Shown: positions 6,644 through 14,730 of the stretch, one piece after another
Numbering within the stretch: the stretch's first letter is position 1
How the letters are laid out: every line of letters begins with the position of its first letter
Position numbers and translations under genes: made by a program
The notes under the pieces: model-generated
Database searches by the model: none
Seen by the model: the letters and a program-made list of their open reading frames with translations, nothing else
What the model was told of the DNA's origin: nothing
Assembly (NCBI GenBank): GCA_964431965.1
Contig: CAYSLU010000087.1
Coordinates: forward strand, 1-23,285
DNA length: 23,285 bases
Direction of reading: 5' to 3'
DNA from: CAYSLU01 sp964431965
GTDB taxonomy: Bacteria > Verrucomicrobiota > Kiritimatiellia > CAIKKV01 > CAYSLU01

Positions 6644-8743
6644 ATGAACTCGGGGCTTCGTCCACTCGTGGCGCGTCTGTCGGCCATCGCGGCCGTTCTG
6701 CTCGCGGCGACGGGCGCGTGCGCGGCCACGAGCGTATGGACGGGCACGGGCGACTGGTTTTCTGCCGCCGGCAATTGGAGCGGCGGGGTGCCGGGGCCGG
6801 GGGGCAGCGCCCTGATCGCATCCGGCAGCGTGACGCTGACGAATGACAGCGGACCGCTTGCGTCGCTCATGATGACCAACGGCACGCTCACGTTCTCGGG
6901 CCTTGGAGCCATCGCACAGGCCGCCGACGTGGCGATCATCCGAGGAACCGTGCGGCATGCCACGAACTCCGCCACCGCCACGAACGCGGCCGGCGTCTGG
7001 CCGATCGACGGCCGGGTCCATTTCGTCTGCAGCAATTTCTTCCTGGGCTCCAACGGCGCCATCAATGTGGACGGGTGCGGCTGGGGGGCGAGCACATCCG
7101 GCGCGGCCTATGGCCCCGGGGCCGGCATCGGGGCCAGCTTCAGGGCGGGTGCCGGCTACGGCGGGTTCGGCGCCAACAACGCCGGCGATGGCGGGGGGCT
7201 TACCTATGGTTCCGCCAGCGCCCCGGATCAGCCCGGCAGCGGAGGGCTGAGCTCCATCGGCTCCCTCGGCGGCAGCGGCGGCGGCGTGGTTCGCATCGAC
7301 TCATCCGGCGGAGTGGTCACGATCAACGGACTGGTAACGGCCAGCGGCAAGAGCGCGGCGGTCGCCCGGGGTGGCGGCTCGGGCGGCGGCATCTGGATTT
7401 CGTGCCGGGTCTTTTCCGGCGCGAACGGAGTCATCCAAGCCAACGGCGAGAACACCGGACCCGCCGGCGGCGGCAACTATTCGGGCGGCGGCGGACGAGT
7501 CTCGATCCGGTATGATGCGGCCGCTCAAGCGACAGCGCCTCCGGCCACGGTGACCATCAAGGCGTCGCGCGGCGTTGCCGCCGTGGCATCCTATCGCGGT
7601 GATGTGGGCACCATCTATCTGCCGGACGCGATCTTGCTGCGCGAGACTCTGGACTATGTGGAAGGCCAGATCGTCGGCCCGTGGAGTTTCTGGGGGCCGA
7701 CCAACTTGACGGTGGGCAATCGGTGGGTGCGGTTTGCGGCCGACGGTTTCACGCTGGCCGTCAGCAACACGCTGACGATTGACGGCACGAATGCGCTTCT
7801 GGAGCTGGGCGGCGCCTCGTTCATGTCGCGCGAGTGCCACCTGGCCTATTCCGACAGCATGGATGGAAGCGGAACCCTGTTCCAAGGTCGCTTTCAGTAC
7901 GCCGCTGCCGCTTCCACGCTCAGGTGCGGGGGGGATCTGGTGCTGACCAATGCAGCGCGGATGCGCATCTTCAGCGGGCCGACGAATGGCAGCGAGGCGT
8001 GTGGCGCGTCGGTGGATATCGGAGGCGCGGCGATTCTGAGCGCCGGCTCATGGATCCATCCGGTATCGAATCCCACCAATGGCGGCTCGGTCGGCTTCAG
8101 GATGCGCCGTCTGACGGTTGCCACCAACGCGGGGTTCAGCGCGGATCAGGTGGGGTATGGCGGAGGGGGGGGAGTGCGAGGCTCCGGATACGGGCCTGGC
8201 GCAGGGCGGAGCAACCAGGCCGGCGGCTCCGGCGGCGGCTACGGCGGAACGGGCGGCGATTACGGGGCCGTGGCGGGGGGGCTTGACTACGGATGCCCCG
8301 GCGCCCCGGTTGAGCCAGGCAGTGGCGGCGGGCGGTCCGGTACCAACGCGACTCCCGCGTATTCGGGCGGATCCGGTGGCGGCCTGATTCGTCTGGAGGT
8401 CGCGGAGACGCTTGCGCTGGACGGCCTGCTTACGGCCAACGGCCGGTTCACCGGGTGGGCTGCGGGGGCAGGCTCCGGCGGCGGCATCTATGTGCGGTGC
8501 CGGAATCTCACGGGCAGTGGAGCCCTGGCGGCCAGGGGCGGAGATGCCAGCTCGGGCGGCGGCGGCGGCGCGACGGGCGGCGGCGGCCGCATCGCCGTTG
8601 TCAGCCGATATCGCGAGGGGTTTTCCGGAACCGTATCGGTGGATCCGGGCGACAACACCAAGGGCGCCAGGCTCGGCGCGACGGGCACCGTGGTCTGGAT
8701 CACGGACAGCCCGCCATCAGGCGCCGTGACCATCGTGAGGTAG
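6644..8743 (+). CDS. Secreted glycine-rich protein with two homologous blocks
   Basis: The product is 699 residues. Residues 1-27 form a signal peptide (LVARLSAIAAVLLAATGACA, probable cut before ATS). Next comes VWTGTGDWFSAAGNWSGG, of a kind common at the start of secreted beta-strand-rich proteins in Verrucomicrobia-like bacteria. Two glycine-rich blocks, residues about 156-291 and 516-656, align end to end: YGPGAG, GYGG, APxxPGSGG, GGSGGGxxRI, GL(V/L)TA(S/N)G, GSGGGI(W/Y)(I/V)xCR and GGGGR(V/I)(S/A)(I/V). They are separated by a non-Gly-rich region. No catalytic motif or anchor is evident. It is probably an extracellular structural or adhesive protein; this is inference. The start is chosen for the signal peptide; GGTGGGAG lies about 13 bases upstream, so the ribosome-binding site is weak. 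It lies 38 bp before the propeller protein gene. Confidence 0.75.
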   Translation: MNSGLRPLVARLSAIAAVLLAATGACAATSVWTGTGDWFSAAGNWSGGVPGPGGSALIASGSVTLTNDSGPLASLMMTNGTLTFSGLGAIAQAADVAIIRGTVRHATNSATATNAAGVWPIDGRVHFVCSNFFLGSNGAINVDGCGWGASTSGAAYGPGAGIGASFRAGAGYGGFGANNAGDGGGLTYGSASAPDQPGSGGLSSIGSLGGSGGGVVRIDSSGGVVTINGLVTASGKSAAVARGGGSGGGIWISCRVFSGANGVIQANGENTGPAGGGNYSGGGGRVSIRYDAAAQATAPPATVTIKASRGVAAVASYRGDVGTIYLPDAILLRETLDYVEGQIVGPWSFWGPTNLTVGNRWVRFAADGFTLAVSNTLTIDGTNALLELGGASFMSRECHLAYSDSMDGSGTLFQGRFQYAAAASTLRCGGDLVLTNAARMRIFSGPTNGSEACGASVDIGGAAILSAGSWIHPVSNPTNGGSVGFRMRRLTVATNAGFSADQVGYGGGGGVRGSGYGPGAGRSNQAGGSGGGYGGTGGDYGAVAGGLDYGCPGAPVEPGSGGGRSGTNATPAYSGGSGGGLIRLEVAETLALDGLLTANGRFTGWAAGAGSGGGIYVRCRNLTGSGALAARGGDASSGGGGGATGGGGRIAVVSRYREGFSGTVSVDPGDNTKGARLGATGTVVWITDSPPSGAVTIVR
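7109..7516 (+). repeat. Glycine-rich block 1 of the internal duplication
   Basis: It encodes about 136 residues, from YGPGAGIGASF to GGGGRVSIRYD, and is homologous in motif order to 8189-8611. The similarity is at protein level; the DNA has diverged, so the duplication is old. Confidence 0.7.
8189..8611 (+). repeat. Glycine-rich block 2 of the internal duplication
   Basis: It encodes about 141 residues, from YGPGAGRSNQAGG to GGGGRIAVVSRY, the second copy of the block at 7109-7516. It contains additional GSGGGYGG-type spacers. Confidence 0.7.
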
Positions 8744-8781
8744 CTCCGCAACCGACGGATTGGACGGTCTTCTCGATCAAT

Positions 8782-11700
8782 ATGCATGCGATACCCCTCA
8801 TGCGGTTGTCCGTGTTTGCGGCGTTCGTGCTGGCGCAGGCAGCGCGTGCAGAGGACTGGCCGACCTATATGCACGACAACGCCCGCAGTGGCGTGACAGC
8901 CGACTCGCTGGATGTGCCGCTGACCGAGCAGTGGGTGTACCGGTCACCCGTCGCGCCTCAGCCGGCATGGACCGATCCCCAGCCCGAGGGCACCGAAATG
9001 CCCAAGTCGAAGTTCGACGACGCCTTCTACACCGTCGCGGCCGGCGAGCGCGTGTACTTCGGGTCCTCCGTGGACAACCACGTCTATTCGCTCGACGCGG
9101 CCACCGGCCAGGTGCGCTGGAAATACGCCACGGCCGCGCCGGTTCGCCTGGCGCCGGCGATTGCGGGCAATCGCGTCTATTTCGGATCCGATGACGGAAC
9201 GGTGTACGGCCTCAACGCAGTGGATGGGACGTCGGTGTGGACCTACACGGCCGCCCGCGATTCGAGGCGAGTCCTCGGCAACGGGCGGGTCATGTCCCTG
9301 TGGCCGGTGCGCACGGGCGTGGCGGTTGAGGGCGGCCGGGTCTACGGCGGAGCCGGGCTCTTTCCTCACCACGGCACGTTCATGTTCGCGCTCGATGCGG
9401 CGAGCGGCGGGGTGGTCTGGAAGAGCGATGCATCCCGTCGCGCCTCGAGCGGCTTTTCGCCGCAAGGGTATCTGCTGATGTGCGACCGGGGCATCGTCGT
9501 GCCGATGGGCCGCTCCCATCCTGTCTGTGTGGATCGGGCGACGGGTAGCCTGCTGTACCAGGTCAACTGGCAGAACCGGGGGATGGGAGGAACGTACGGG
9601 ATGGTCGACGGGGGGAACCTGTTCATCGGGATGCAAAACATGCTGGGTGTCGTGGACACGCAGACGGGAGCGGTTGCCGCGAAGTGGCCGAGCGCGCGCT
9701 GGGTGCTGGCTACGCCCGACCGTTACTATGTGCTGAAGAGCGCCGGGCGTGCTCGAACTGGAGCGGAAGTTCGCTTCCTGAACGCACCGGAGAGCTACGA
9801 CGGGCTGAAGACGCCCGCGTACCCGCCGGACTGGCATTGGACGAGCGGCGCGAGCAACGAGATTACCGCCGTGACCCGAAGCGGCGATGCAGTGGGGTGG
9901 CCCTCCAACGCCGTCAGCGCCGCCAGCGTCCGGTGGAGGTACGGTCGCCCCGAGCTTGCGTCCATGATTCTGGCCGGGAGCCGGTTGGTCGCGGGAGGCA
10001 GCAATGAAGTGGTCGTGCTCGATGCGAAGAGCGGCCAGGCCGTCTGGACCGGTCGGGTGAGCGGTCTGGCCGTCGGGTTGACGGTGGCGAACGGGCGCTT
10101 GTTTGTCAGCACGACGGAGGGGGCCATCCATTGCTTTGCCTCGGGTACTCCGCCCCGTGGGGCTGGCGTGCCGCCCGCGATGCCTCCGTCCGACGTTCCG
10201 GAGGCGGAGGGCATGGCGCAGTCGGCAAAGGCCATCCTTCGCGCGTCCGGGGTGCGGGCCGGCCACGCGCTGGTCGCCGGGCATCAGGCTGTCCGACTGG
10301 CCTGTGAGCTCGCCCGGCATTCGGATCTGCGGATCACCTGCGTCGAGTCCGATCCGCAGCGGGCGCTTCTATCGCGCAAGCTCCCGGACGCGGATCGGGC
10401 CTGGGGTGTGCGCGTAGCCGTTGATGTGGGCACTCCGTCCGCGCTTCCGTACCCGGACTACGCCGCCAACCTGGTCGTGTACGTGGACGGCCCGGGCCAA
10501 GCCCCCTGCGTGGCAAAGGAGTTGCTGCGGGTTCTGAAGCCGTGCGGCGGCGTGCTGATGGTCGGGGCCCTGCCCGGGCTCGCAGGTGGCAGCCGGGCGG
10601 ACGCGGCCGCCGTGCGGCTCTGGAGCAAGGAGGGCCCGGTGTCTCAGGACATCACCCTGTTGAGCGGCGGAGCGACATGGACCAAGCTCGTCCGCGGCGT
10701 CCTTGACGGCTCCGGGTGGTGGACGCACTGCTATGCGGACGCCGGCAACACCGGTTCGTCAGGCGACCGGCGCGTCAAGGGCGAACTGGATGTGCTCTGG
10801 TTCGGCGAGCCGGGCGCCGACGTATTTCCAAACACCCACCAGCGCAATGTGCCGCCGCTGGTCATGAACGGGCGCGTGTTCTGCCAGGGGTGGCGATCGG
10901 CGGAGCGCAGGAATGTCGTCCTGTCCTTTGATGCCTACAACGGAGTTCGCTACTGGGAGCGCGAGATTCCCGGCGCGGTCCGGCTGGGCTTGCCCACAGT
11001 CGCCGGCAACCTCGCCTGCACCGCCGACAGCCTGTTCGTGGCGGCCGGCTCGCAGTGCCATCGCCTGGATGCCGTCACGGGTGTTACCAGGGCCGTCTAC
11101 GAGACGCCGCGCTCGTCGGACGGGACTCGTCCGCCGTGGGGGTACGTCGCCGTCGCGGACGGCGTGCTGTTTGGAAGCGCGACGACCCGGACGAGGTTCA
11201 GCGATTCGCTTTTTGCATTCGAGCTTCAGTCGGGAAGACCGATGTGGGTGTATCGAGGGAAGGAGATCCGCGACTCGGCGATTGCCTGGGGCGGGGGCCG
11301 CCTCTTCTTTGCCGAGAACCGGGGCCAGCCCGCCACCCCCGGGTCGTCCGCGGGAGCGGAAGCCGCGCCGGAACCGGCGGATGATGCCGCCGGCCCAGCC
11401 GATCCCGGCGCGACCTTCGACCGTCTGGGCAAGGTCGTGAGGAAGTCCCCCGCGCCACCGCTGGTCCGAACCGTGGTGGCCCTCGATGAGGCCACGGGAC
11501 GGCCGGCATGGGAGCAGGATGTGGATCTCACGGGTTGCGGGACGTGGGAGGCTCTGCCGCCCGGAAACAGCGGCGCGCGGGGGGATTTCATGGGGTTCGG
11601 GCATCTGCAGGCGCTCTGCACGGACGATCTCCTCCTGTTCGCGGGGGCGTCCCATTCGCTCCATGACGGCCGGGGGGCGGATGCCCGCCGGGCCGTGGCC

Positions 11701-12120
11701 CTGGATGCCCGTGACGGCCGCGTCGTCTGGGCGAAGCCCATCGGGGGGTACGCCCGGCCTCTGATCGTGCGCGATGCGCTGCTGGCCGAGCCGTCCTTCT
11801 ACGACTTGCGCACGGGCGAGCTCATCCATCGGCCGGACCCGAAGACGGGCCGGACCGGGCCGTGGTCGATCGTCAACACCTTCCACCGGTGCGGCTCGTT
11901 TTCCGCCTGCGACGCCATGGTGTTCTTCAGATCGGGCAGCACGAACTGGCGGAACGTCTCGGGCGGATCTGACGGATCCTTCGCCGGCATGCGCCCCGGC
12001 TGCTTCATCAACATCATCCCCGCCGGCGGGGTTGTGGTTCAGCCGGAAGCCAGCTCCGGGTGTACCTGCAGCCATCCGATCCAGTGCACGGTCGTTCTCG
12101 CGCCGCGGCGCGCGGACTGA
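8782..12120 (+). CDS. Exported PQQ-type beta-propeller protein with an embedded methyltransferase-like domain
   Basis: The product is 1112 residues. Residues 1-23 are a signal peptide ending AARA. Residues about 24-453 and about 620-1112 are PQQ-like propeller regions with repeated YSLDAATGQVRWKY / VVLDAKSGQAVWTG blades. Between them, about 482-600, is a Rossmann-like segment that follows the SAM-methyltransferase pattern: ALVAGHQAVRLACELA, then ITCVESDP, a central LPYPDYAANLVVYVD and LLRVLKPCGGVLMVG. The GxGxG SAM loop is replaced by AGHQA, so catalysis is doubtful. The C-terminus carries a conserved-looking Cys cluster (GCFINIIP, then SGCTCS). Residues about 847-895 are an Ala/Pro-rich insert. 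I recall similar architectures in Planctomycetes and relatives; the role is unknown. There is no haem-binding CXXCH. A second possible start is the ATG at 8800; both keep the signal peptide. Confidence 0.8.
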   Translation: MHAIPLMRLSVFAAFVLAQAARAEDWPTYMHDNARSGVTADSLDVPLTEQWVYRSPVAPQPAWTDPQPEGTEMPKSKFDDAFYTVAAGERVYFGSSVDNHVYSLDAATGQVRWKYATAAPVRLAPAIAGNRVYFGSDDGTVYGLNAVDGTSVWTYTAARDSRRVLGNGRVMSLWPVRTGVAVEGGRVYGGAGLFPHHGTFMFALDAASGGVVWKSDASRRASSGFSPQGYLLMCDRGIVVPMGRSHPVCVDRATGSLLYQVNWQNRGMGGTYGMVDGGNLFIGMQNMLGVVDTQTGAVAAKWPSARWVLATPDRYYVLKSAGRARTGAEVRFLNAPESYDGLKTPAYPPDWHWTSGASNEITAVTRSGDAVGWPSNAVSAASVRWRYGRPELASMILAGSRLVAGGSNEVVVLDAKSGQAVWTGRVSGLAVGLTVANGRLFVSTTEGAIHCFASGTPPRGAGVPPAMPPSDVPEAEGMAQSAKAILRASGVRAGHALVAGHQAVRLACELARHSDLRITCVESDPQRALLSRKLPDADRAWGVRVAVDVGTPSALPYPDYAANLVVYVDGPGQAPCVAKELLRVLKPCGGVLMVGALPGLAGGSRADAAAVRLWSKEGPVSQDITLLSGGATWTKLVRGVLDGSGWWTHCYADAGNTGSSGDRRVKGELDVLWFGEPGADVFPNTHQRNVPPLVMNGRVFCQGWRSAERRNVVLSFDAYNGVRYWEREIPGAVRLGLPTVAGNLACTADSLFVAAGSQCHRLDAVTGVTRAVYETPRSSDGTRPPWGYVAVADGVLFGSATTRTRFSDSLFAFELQSGRPMWVYRGKEIRDSAIAWGGGRLFFAENRGQPATPGSSAGAEAAPEPADDAAGPADPGATFDRLGKVVRKSPAPPLVRTVVALDEATGRPAWEQDVDLTGCGTWEALPPGNSGARGDFMGFGHLQALCTDDLLLFAGASHSLHDGRGADARRAVALDARDGRVVWAKPIGGYARPLIVRDALLAEPSFYDLRTGELIHRPDPKTGRTGPWSIVNTFHRCGSFSACDAMVFFRSGSTNWRNVSGGSDGSFAGMRPGCFINIIPAGGVVVQPEASSGCTCSHPIQCTVVLAPRRAD

Positions 12121-12151
12121 TTGCGCGCGGGCGGGAAGCATGTGGTAGAAT
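12121..12151 (+). promoter_or_regulatory. Candidate extended -10 promoter for the membrane protein-hslO group
   Basis: TAGAAT at 12146-12151 is preceded by TGG at 12143-12145, giving an extended -10 (TGnTAGAAT). TTGCGC at 12121-12126 is a weak -35 at 19-base spacing. The position, just after the propeller gene and 42 bases before the next ATG, is suitable. Confidence 0.45.
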
Positions 12152-12192
12152 CCGGAAGGTGCGGATGGGTGGCCGGCGGCGAAAGGAATGTC

Positions 12193-12696
12193 ATGACGAC
12201 GAATGCTCGGAGAGGCGTCCTGATCGGGACGGTGATCTTTCTGCTTCTCATGGTGCTGGCCGCGCCGCGGCGCTATGTGCGGCTTGAAAACCGGGCGCCG
12301 GTGTGGACTGAGACGCTGGCGGCGCCCATCTGGATGGACAGCGTTCGGAAGTTCGTCTCTTTCAAGGTCGGCTCACAGGGCGCGCTCGTTCCGCGTCAGG
12401 ATCTCTTTGATTTCCGCAACCAGACGGCGGCAAGCGGCGTGCAACTCACGCGGACCCGGATGTGGGTTCCGGTGACGGAGAAGGGGTACGTGCGCGCGGG
12501 TTACGATCTGACCGTGGTGGCCGCCTACGCATTCATGGCCGCGGCGGCCGGTCTGCTTGTGTCGCTTACGCCAGCGTGGTGGGCTGGCCTGGGGGCGGCA
12601 CTCGTGGCGGCGGGCCTCTACATCGCCAGCTATTTCCGTCGGCCTCGGGGCTCGGAGCCCGCTATCCCGCCGGGCGACGCGGATTCCCGCCCATAG
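12193..12696 (+). CDS. Small membrane protein of unknown function
   Basis: The product is 167 residues. One N-terminal TM segment (GVLIGTVIFLLLMVLAA, about 8-24) is followed by a hydrophilic region of about 85 residues. Two hydrophobic segments lie near the C-terminus (LTVVAAYAFMAAAAGLLVSL and WWAGLGAALVAAGLYIASYF), followed by a short charged/Pro tail. I do not recognise a family. The start at 12193 is supported by AAGGA (12183-12187) five bases upstream; the frame is open from 12121, but the earlier part lacks protein character. It precedes hslO by 46 bp on the same strand and may share its transcript. Confidence 0.65.
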   Translation: MTTNARRGVLIGTVIFLLLMVLAAPRRYVRLENRAPVWTETLAAPIWMDSVRKFVSFKVGSQGALVPRQDLFDFRNQTAASGVQLTRTRMWVPVTEKGYVRAGYDLTVVAAYAFMAAAAGLLVSLTPAWWAGLGAALVAAGLYIASYFRRPRGSEPAIPPGDADSRP

Positions 12697-12742
12697 GCCC
12701 GATCGGCCTGTCACTGTTTCGGCGCCGCATGGAGGTGCGGAT

Positions 12743-13636
12743 ATGGACGTGCTCATCAGATCGCTTGATCTCGCTTCCCTCGTCCGGGTGACGTACGTGG
12801 ACGTCACGGTTGCCGCGAAGGCATTGGAGGCGCGGCACCTGTCCGGGCCGACGGCCGGCTTGGCCCTCGCCGAGGCCCTGGTGGCCGCCGCGTTGCTGAC
12901 CGGAGATGCATCCGAGGACGAGGCCCTTACCATTCAGCTCAACGTCGGCGGCCCGCTCCGGGGCCTGGTGGTCGACGGCCGCGGGGATGGCAGCCTCCGG
13001 GGCTACACGCACGCCAAGGTCCTGAACGACCTTGACGGAGGGCCGGCCATCGACACTGCGGAGGCTCTGGGTGCATCGGGCATGGCGCAGGTGACTCGCA
13101 CCCGTCCCGGCCGGGTGATCAGTCAGACGCCGGTTCGCGTCGATCCACCGCGCATGAGGACGTTGCTGGTGCGCTACCTGCTCGCCTCGGTACAGGTGGC
13201 GGCCGCAGCCGAGATCGCCGCGCGATCGGACTCCGGCGGACTCATCGTCGCCCGGGGGCTGCTGGCCGAGCGGATGCCTGACGGATCAAGCGAGGCATTC
13301 CTGGGCGTGGCTGAGCGCTTTGGCGACGGGAGGGTCCGCGCGGCGCTTGCGGCGGAGCATCCCGCCGCCCGGCTGCCGGAGACGCTTGGCCTGCAGGACC
13401 TGAGCACGCGGGATTCGCGCGTGCTGTGCTTCCGCTGCGGTTGCTCCGGAGCGAAGGCTCGGAGCGTGCTCGACGTGCTGTCGGACGCCGAGTTGCGCGA
13501 AGTGGTGGCGGGAGGGGGCGGTCAGCGGGTGATCTGCCACATGTGCGGGCAGGTCCATACGGTCGCATCAACTGATGTCGCCGCGCTGCTGCGGCAAAGG
13601 GATCTGTCGGGCACGGCGAGGGAGTCGGCCCCATGA
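12743..13636 (+). CDS. hslO: Redox-regulated chaperone Hsp33
   Basis: The 297-residue product is a cytosolic holdase activated by oxidation. In the reduced form four Cys bind zinc; hypochlorite or peroxide plus heat releases zinc and exposes the client-binding surface. The zinc motif is intact: Cys232 and Cys234 (C-x-C) and Cys265 and Cys268 (C-H-M-C), the same numbering as E. coli Hsp33. An extra Cys at 229 precedes them. The N-terminal domain shows LTIQLNVGGPLRGLVVDGRG and GYTHAKVLN, typical of the family. GGAGGTG (12731-12737) fixes the start. Its stop overlaps the next gene's start as ATGA. The gene for superoxide dismutase, another oxidative-stress protein, follows about 1.1 kb downstream. 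Confidence 0.93.
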   Translation: MDVLIRSLDLASLVRVTYVDVTVAAKALEARHLSGPTAGLALAEALVAAALLTGDASEDEALTIQLNVGGPLRGLVVDGRGDGSLRGYTHAKVLNDLDGGPAIDTAEALGASGMAQVTRTRPGRVISQTPVRVDPPRMRTLLVRYLLASVQVAAAAEIAARSDSGGLIVARGLLAERMPDGSSEAFLGVAERFGDGRVRAALAAEHPAARLPETLGLQDLSTRDSRVLCFRCGCSGAKARSVLDVLSDAELREVVAGGGGQRVICHMCGQVHTVASTDVAALLRQRDLSGTARESAP

Positions 13637-14589
13637 CCCGGCGAGGGGGAGCGTGCCTGTTGGCGGCGGCCCTTCTGGGGGGCTGCCTGCCGGCGCGCGC
13701 GGCCCAGCCGCTCGACGACCTGCGTGTGTGGGGAATCCAACCCGCATGCTTCGACTATGTGTTCGCCTCGGAGTTTGCCGGCGCGGACGGCCGGCCCGTG
13801 CTCTCGTTCAATGATCGATCGGGCCGGACTCACTTCCTGCGAGTCGGCGACCCGCTGGGCGACTACCGGGTCGCCGCCCACACCGCCGCGGTCGAGCGCG
13901 TATACAACGAGTCGGTGGCGATGTGGCAGGATCGCTCGGTGGGGCAGGTCTGCCTGGCAGGGCCGGGCGGCGCCACCGTCGTGCTTCCGGAGGGGCGCCG
14001 GATTCCATGGACGGGATGGACGGCGCGGATTGTATCCCTGGAAACCGGGCTCGGTTGGGCTGTGAGGGCGGGGGACGCTTTCCTGGTCGGTACGACCGCG
14101 GTGGCGGTGTGCGCCGTGGAGGTTTCGAACGTCGTGGCGACGGCGGACGGCGTGGCGACGGACCTTTCTCCGGCGACGGATGGAGAGGCGGACTACCTGA
14201 AGCGGCTGTGGGCGGACAACCAACGCCGGGCGCAGGAGCGCGAGCGAGCGGCGGCGGCGGCCGCGGCACAGCAGGATCAGCCTCGCCCGCCGGCTCTGAA
14301 GTTCCCCGAAGAGCGGCCGGTCCCGTACGAGCGCAAGGTGGTGGCGATGCCGTCCCGCCCGGCCATCACGTTCGGCGGAGCGTATCGATACCCCACCCGC
14401 TATGTGGTCGTTCCGGCCGTCTGGACGACGTGTGGGCTGCCGGTGACGCCGGTCATCGTGGTTCCGGCCTCGTTTGAAACCCGGCCGATGGGCGTGGGGG
14501 TGTCGGCAGGGCGGGCCGACGGCCGCAGCGGAATCAGAGTTGAGTTCAACTCCGGCGGCGGGATTCGGGTTCGGGGGGAGGCCCGGTAG
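13633..14589 (+). CDS. Probable exported protein or lipoprotein of unknown function
   Basis: The product is 318 residues. The N-terminus MTRRGGACLLAAALLGGCLPARA is either a lipoprotein signal (lipobox LGGC, Cys18) or a standard signal peptide cut after ARA. Residues about 30-100 contain VLSFNDRSGRTHFLRVGD and LGDYRV, suggesting a small beta domain. Residues about 187-215 are a charged/Ala helix, possibly a coiled coil (DYLKRLWADNQRRAQERERA). The rest is Pro/Gly/Val-rich. I cannot name a family. The ATG overlaps the hslO stop (ATGA) and GGAG (13621-13624) is eight bases upstream, so it is translationally coupled to hslO. If a lipoprotein, it would be a client of the Lol system encoded earlier in the window. 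Confidence 0.7.
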   Translation: MTRRGGACLLAAALLGGCLPARAAQPLDDLRVWGIQPACFDYVFASEFAGADGRPVLSFNDRSGRTHFLRVGDPLGDYRVAAHTAAVERVYNESVAMWQDRSVGQVCLAGPGGATVVLPEGRRIPWTGWTARIVSLETGLGWAVRAGDAFLVGTTAVAVCAVEVSNVVATADGVATDLSPATDGEADYLKRLWADNQRRAQERERAAAAAAAQQDQPRPPALKFPEERPVPYERKVVAMPSRPAITFGGAYRYPTRYVVVPAVWTTCGLPVTPVIVVPASFETRPMGVGVSAGRADGRSGIRVEFNSGGGIRVRGEAR

Positions 14590-14599
14590 GCGATGAGGC

Positions 14600-14631
14600 T
14601 TCAGGGGGCGGGCGGGTTTCGGCGCCCTGAA
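14600..14631 (+). terminator. Probable stem-loop terminator after the exported-protein gene
   Basis: TTCAGGG (14600-14606), with two unpaired G, then CG, can pair with CGCCCTGAA (14623-14631) across a Gly-rich-looking loop. It lies ten bases after the stop codon. No T-run follows, so termination efficiency is uncertain. Confidence 0.4.
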
Positions 14632-14647
14632 TAGGGAGATCGGATGC

Positions 14648-14677
14648 TTGCCCGGACCCGGTTCCTTGCCGTACTAT
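14648..14677 (+). promoter_or_regulatory. Candidate sigma-70 promoter of sodB
   Basis: TTGCCC (14648-14653), an 18-base spacer and TACTAT (14672-14677) lie about 54 bases before the sodB ATG. Both boxes match 4 of 6 consensus positions. No operator is recognisable. Confidence 0.45.
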
Positions 14678-14730
14678 AGCGGCCGTTGGCGCGGATGGCG
14701 CCGTGTGTGATGCGAGAAACAGGAGGAAAT

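Noticed and set aside
8165..8172. G8 run in the glycine-rich gene as a frameshift or sequencing error
   Set aside because: The frame continues through the run with the expected block 2 motifs, so no frameshift is indicated.
7109..8611. Repeated GGC-rich segments as a CRISPR or tandem DNA repeat
   Set aside because: There are no regular repeats with unique spacers; the repetition is protein-level glycine bias in a duplicated domain.
8944..10320. Minus-strand open frame of 458 residues, and a similar one at 10759-12141
   Set aside because: Both are antisense to the propeller protein and lack any recognisable domain.
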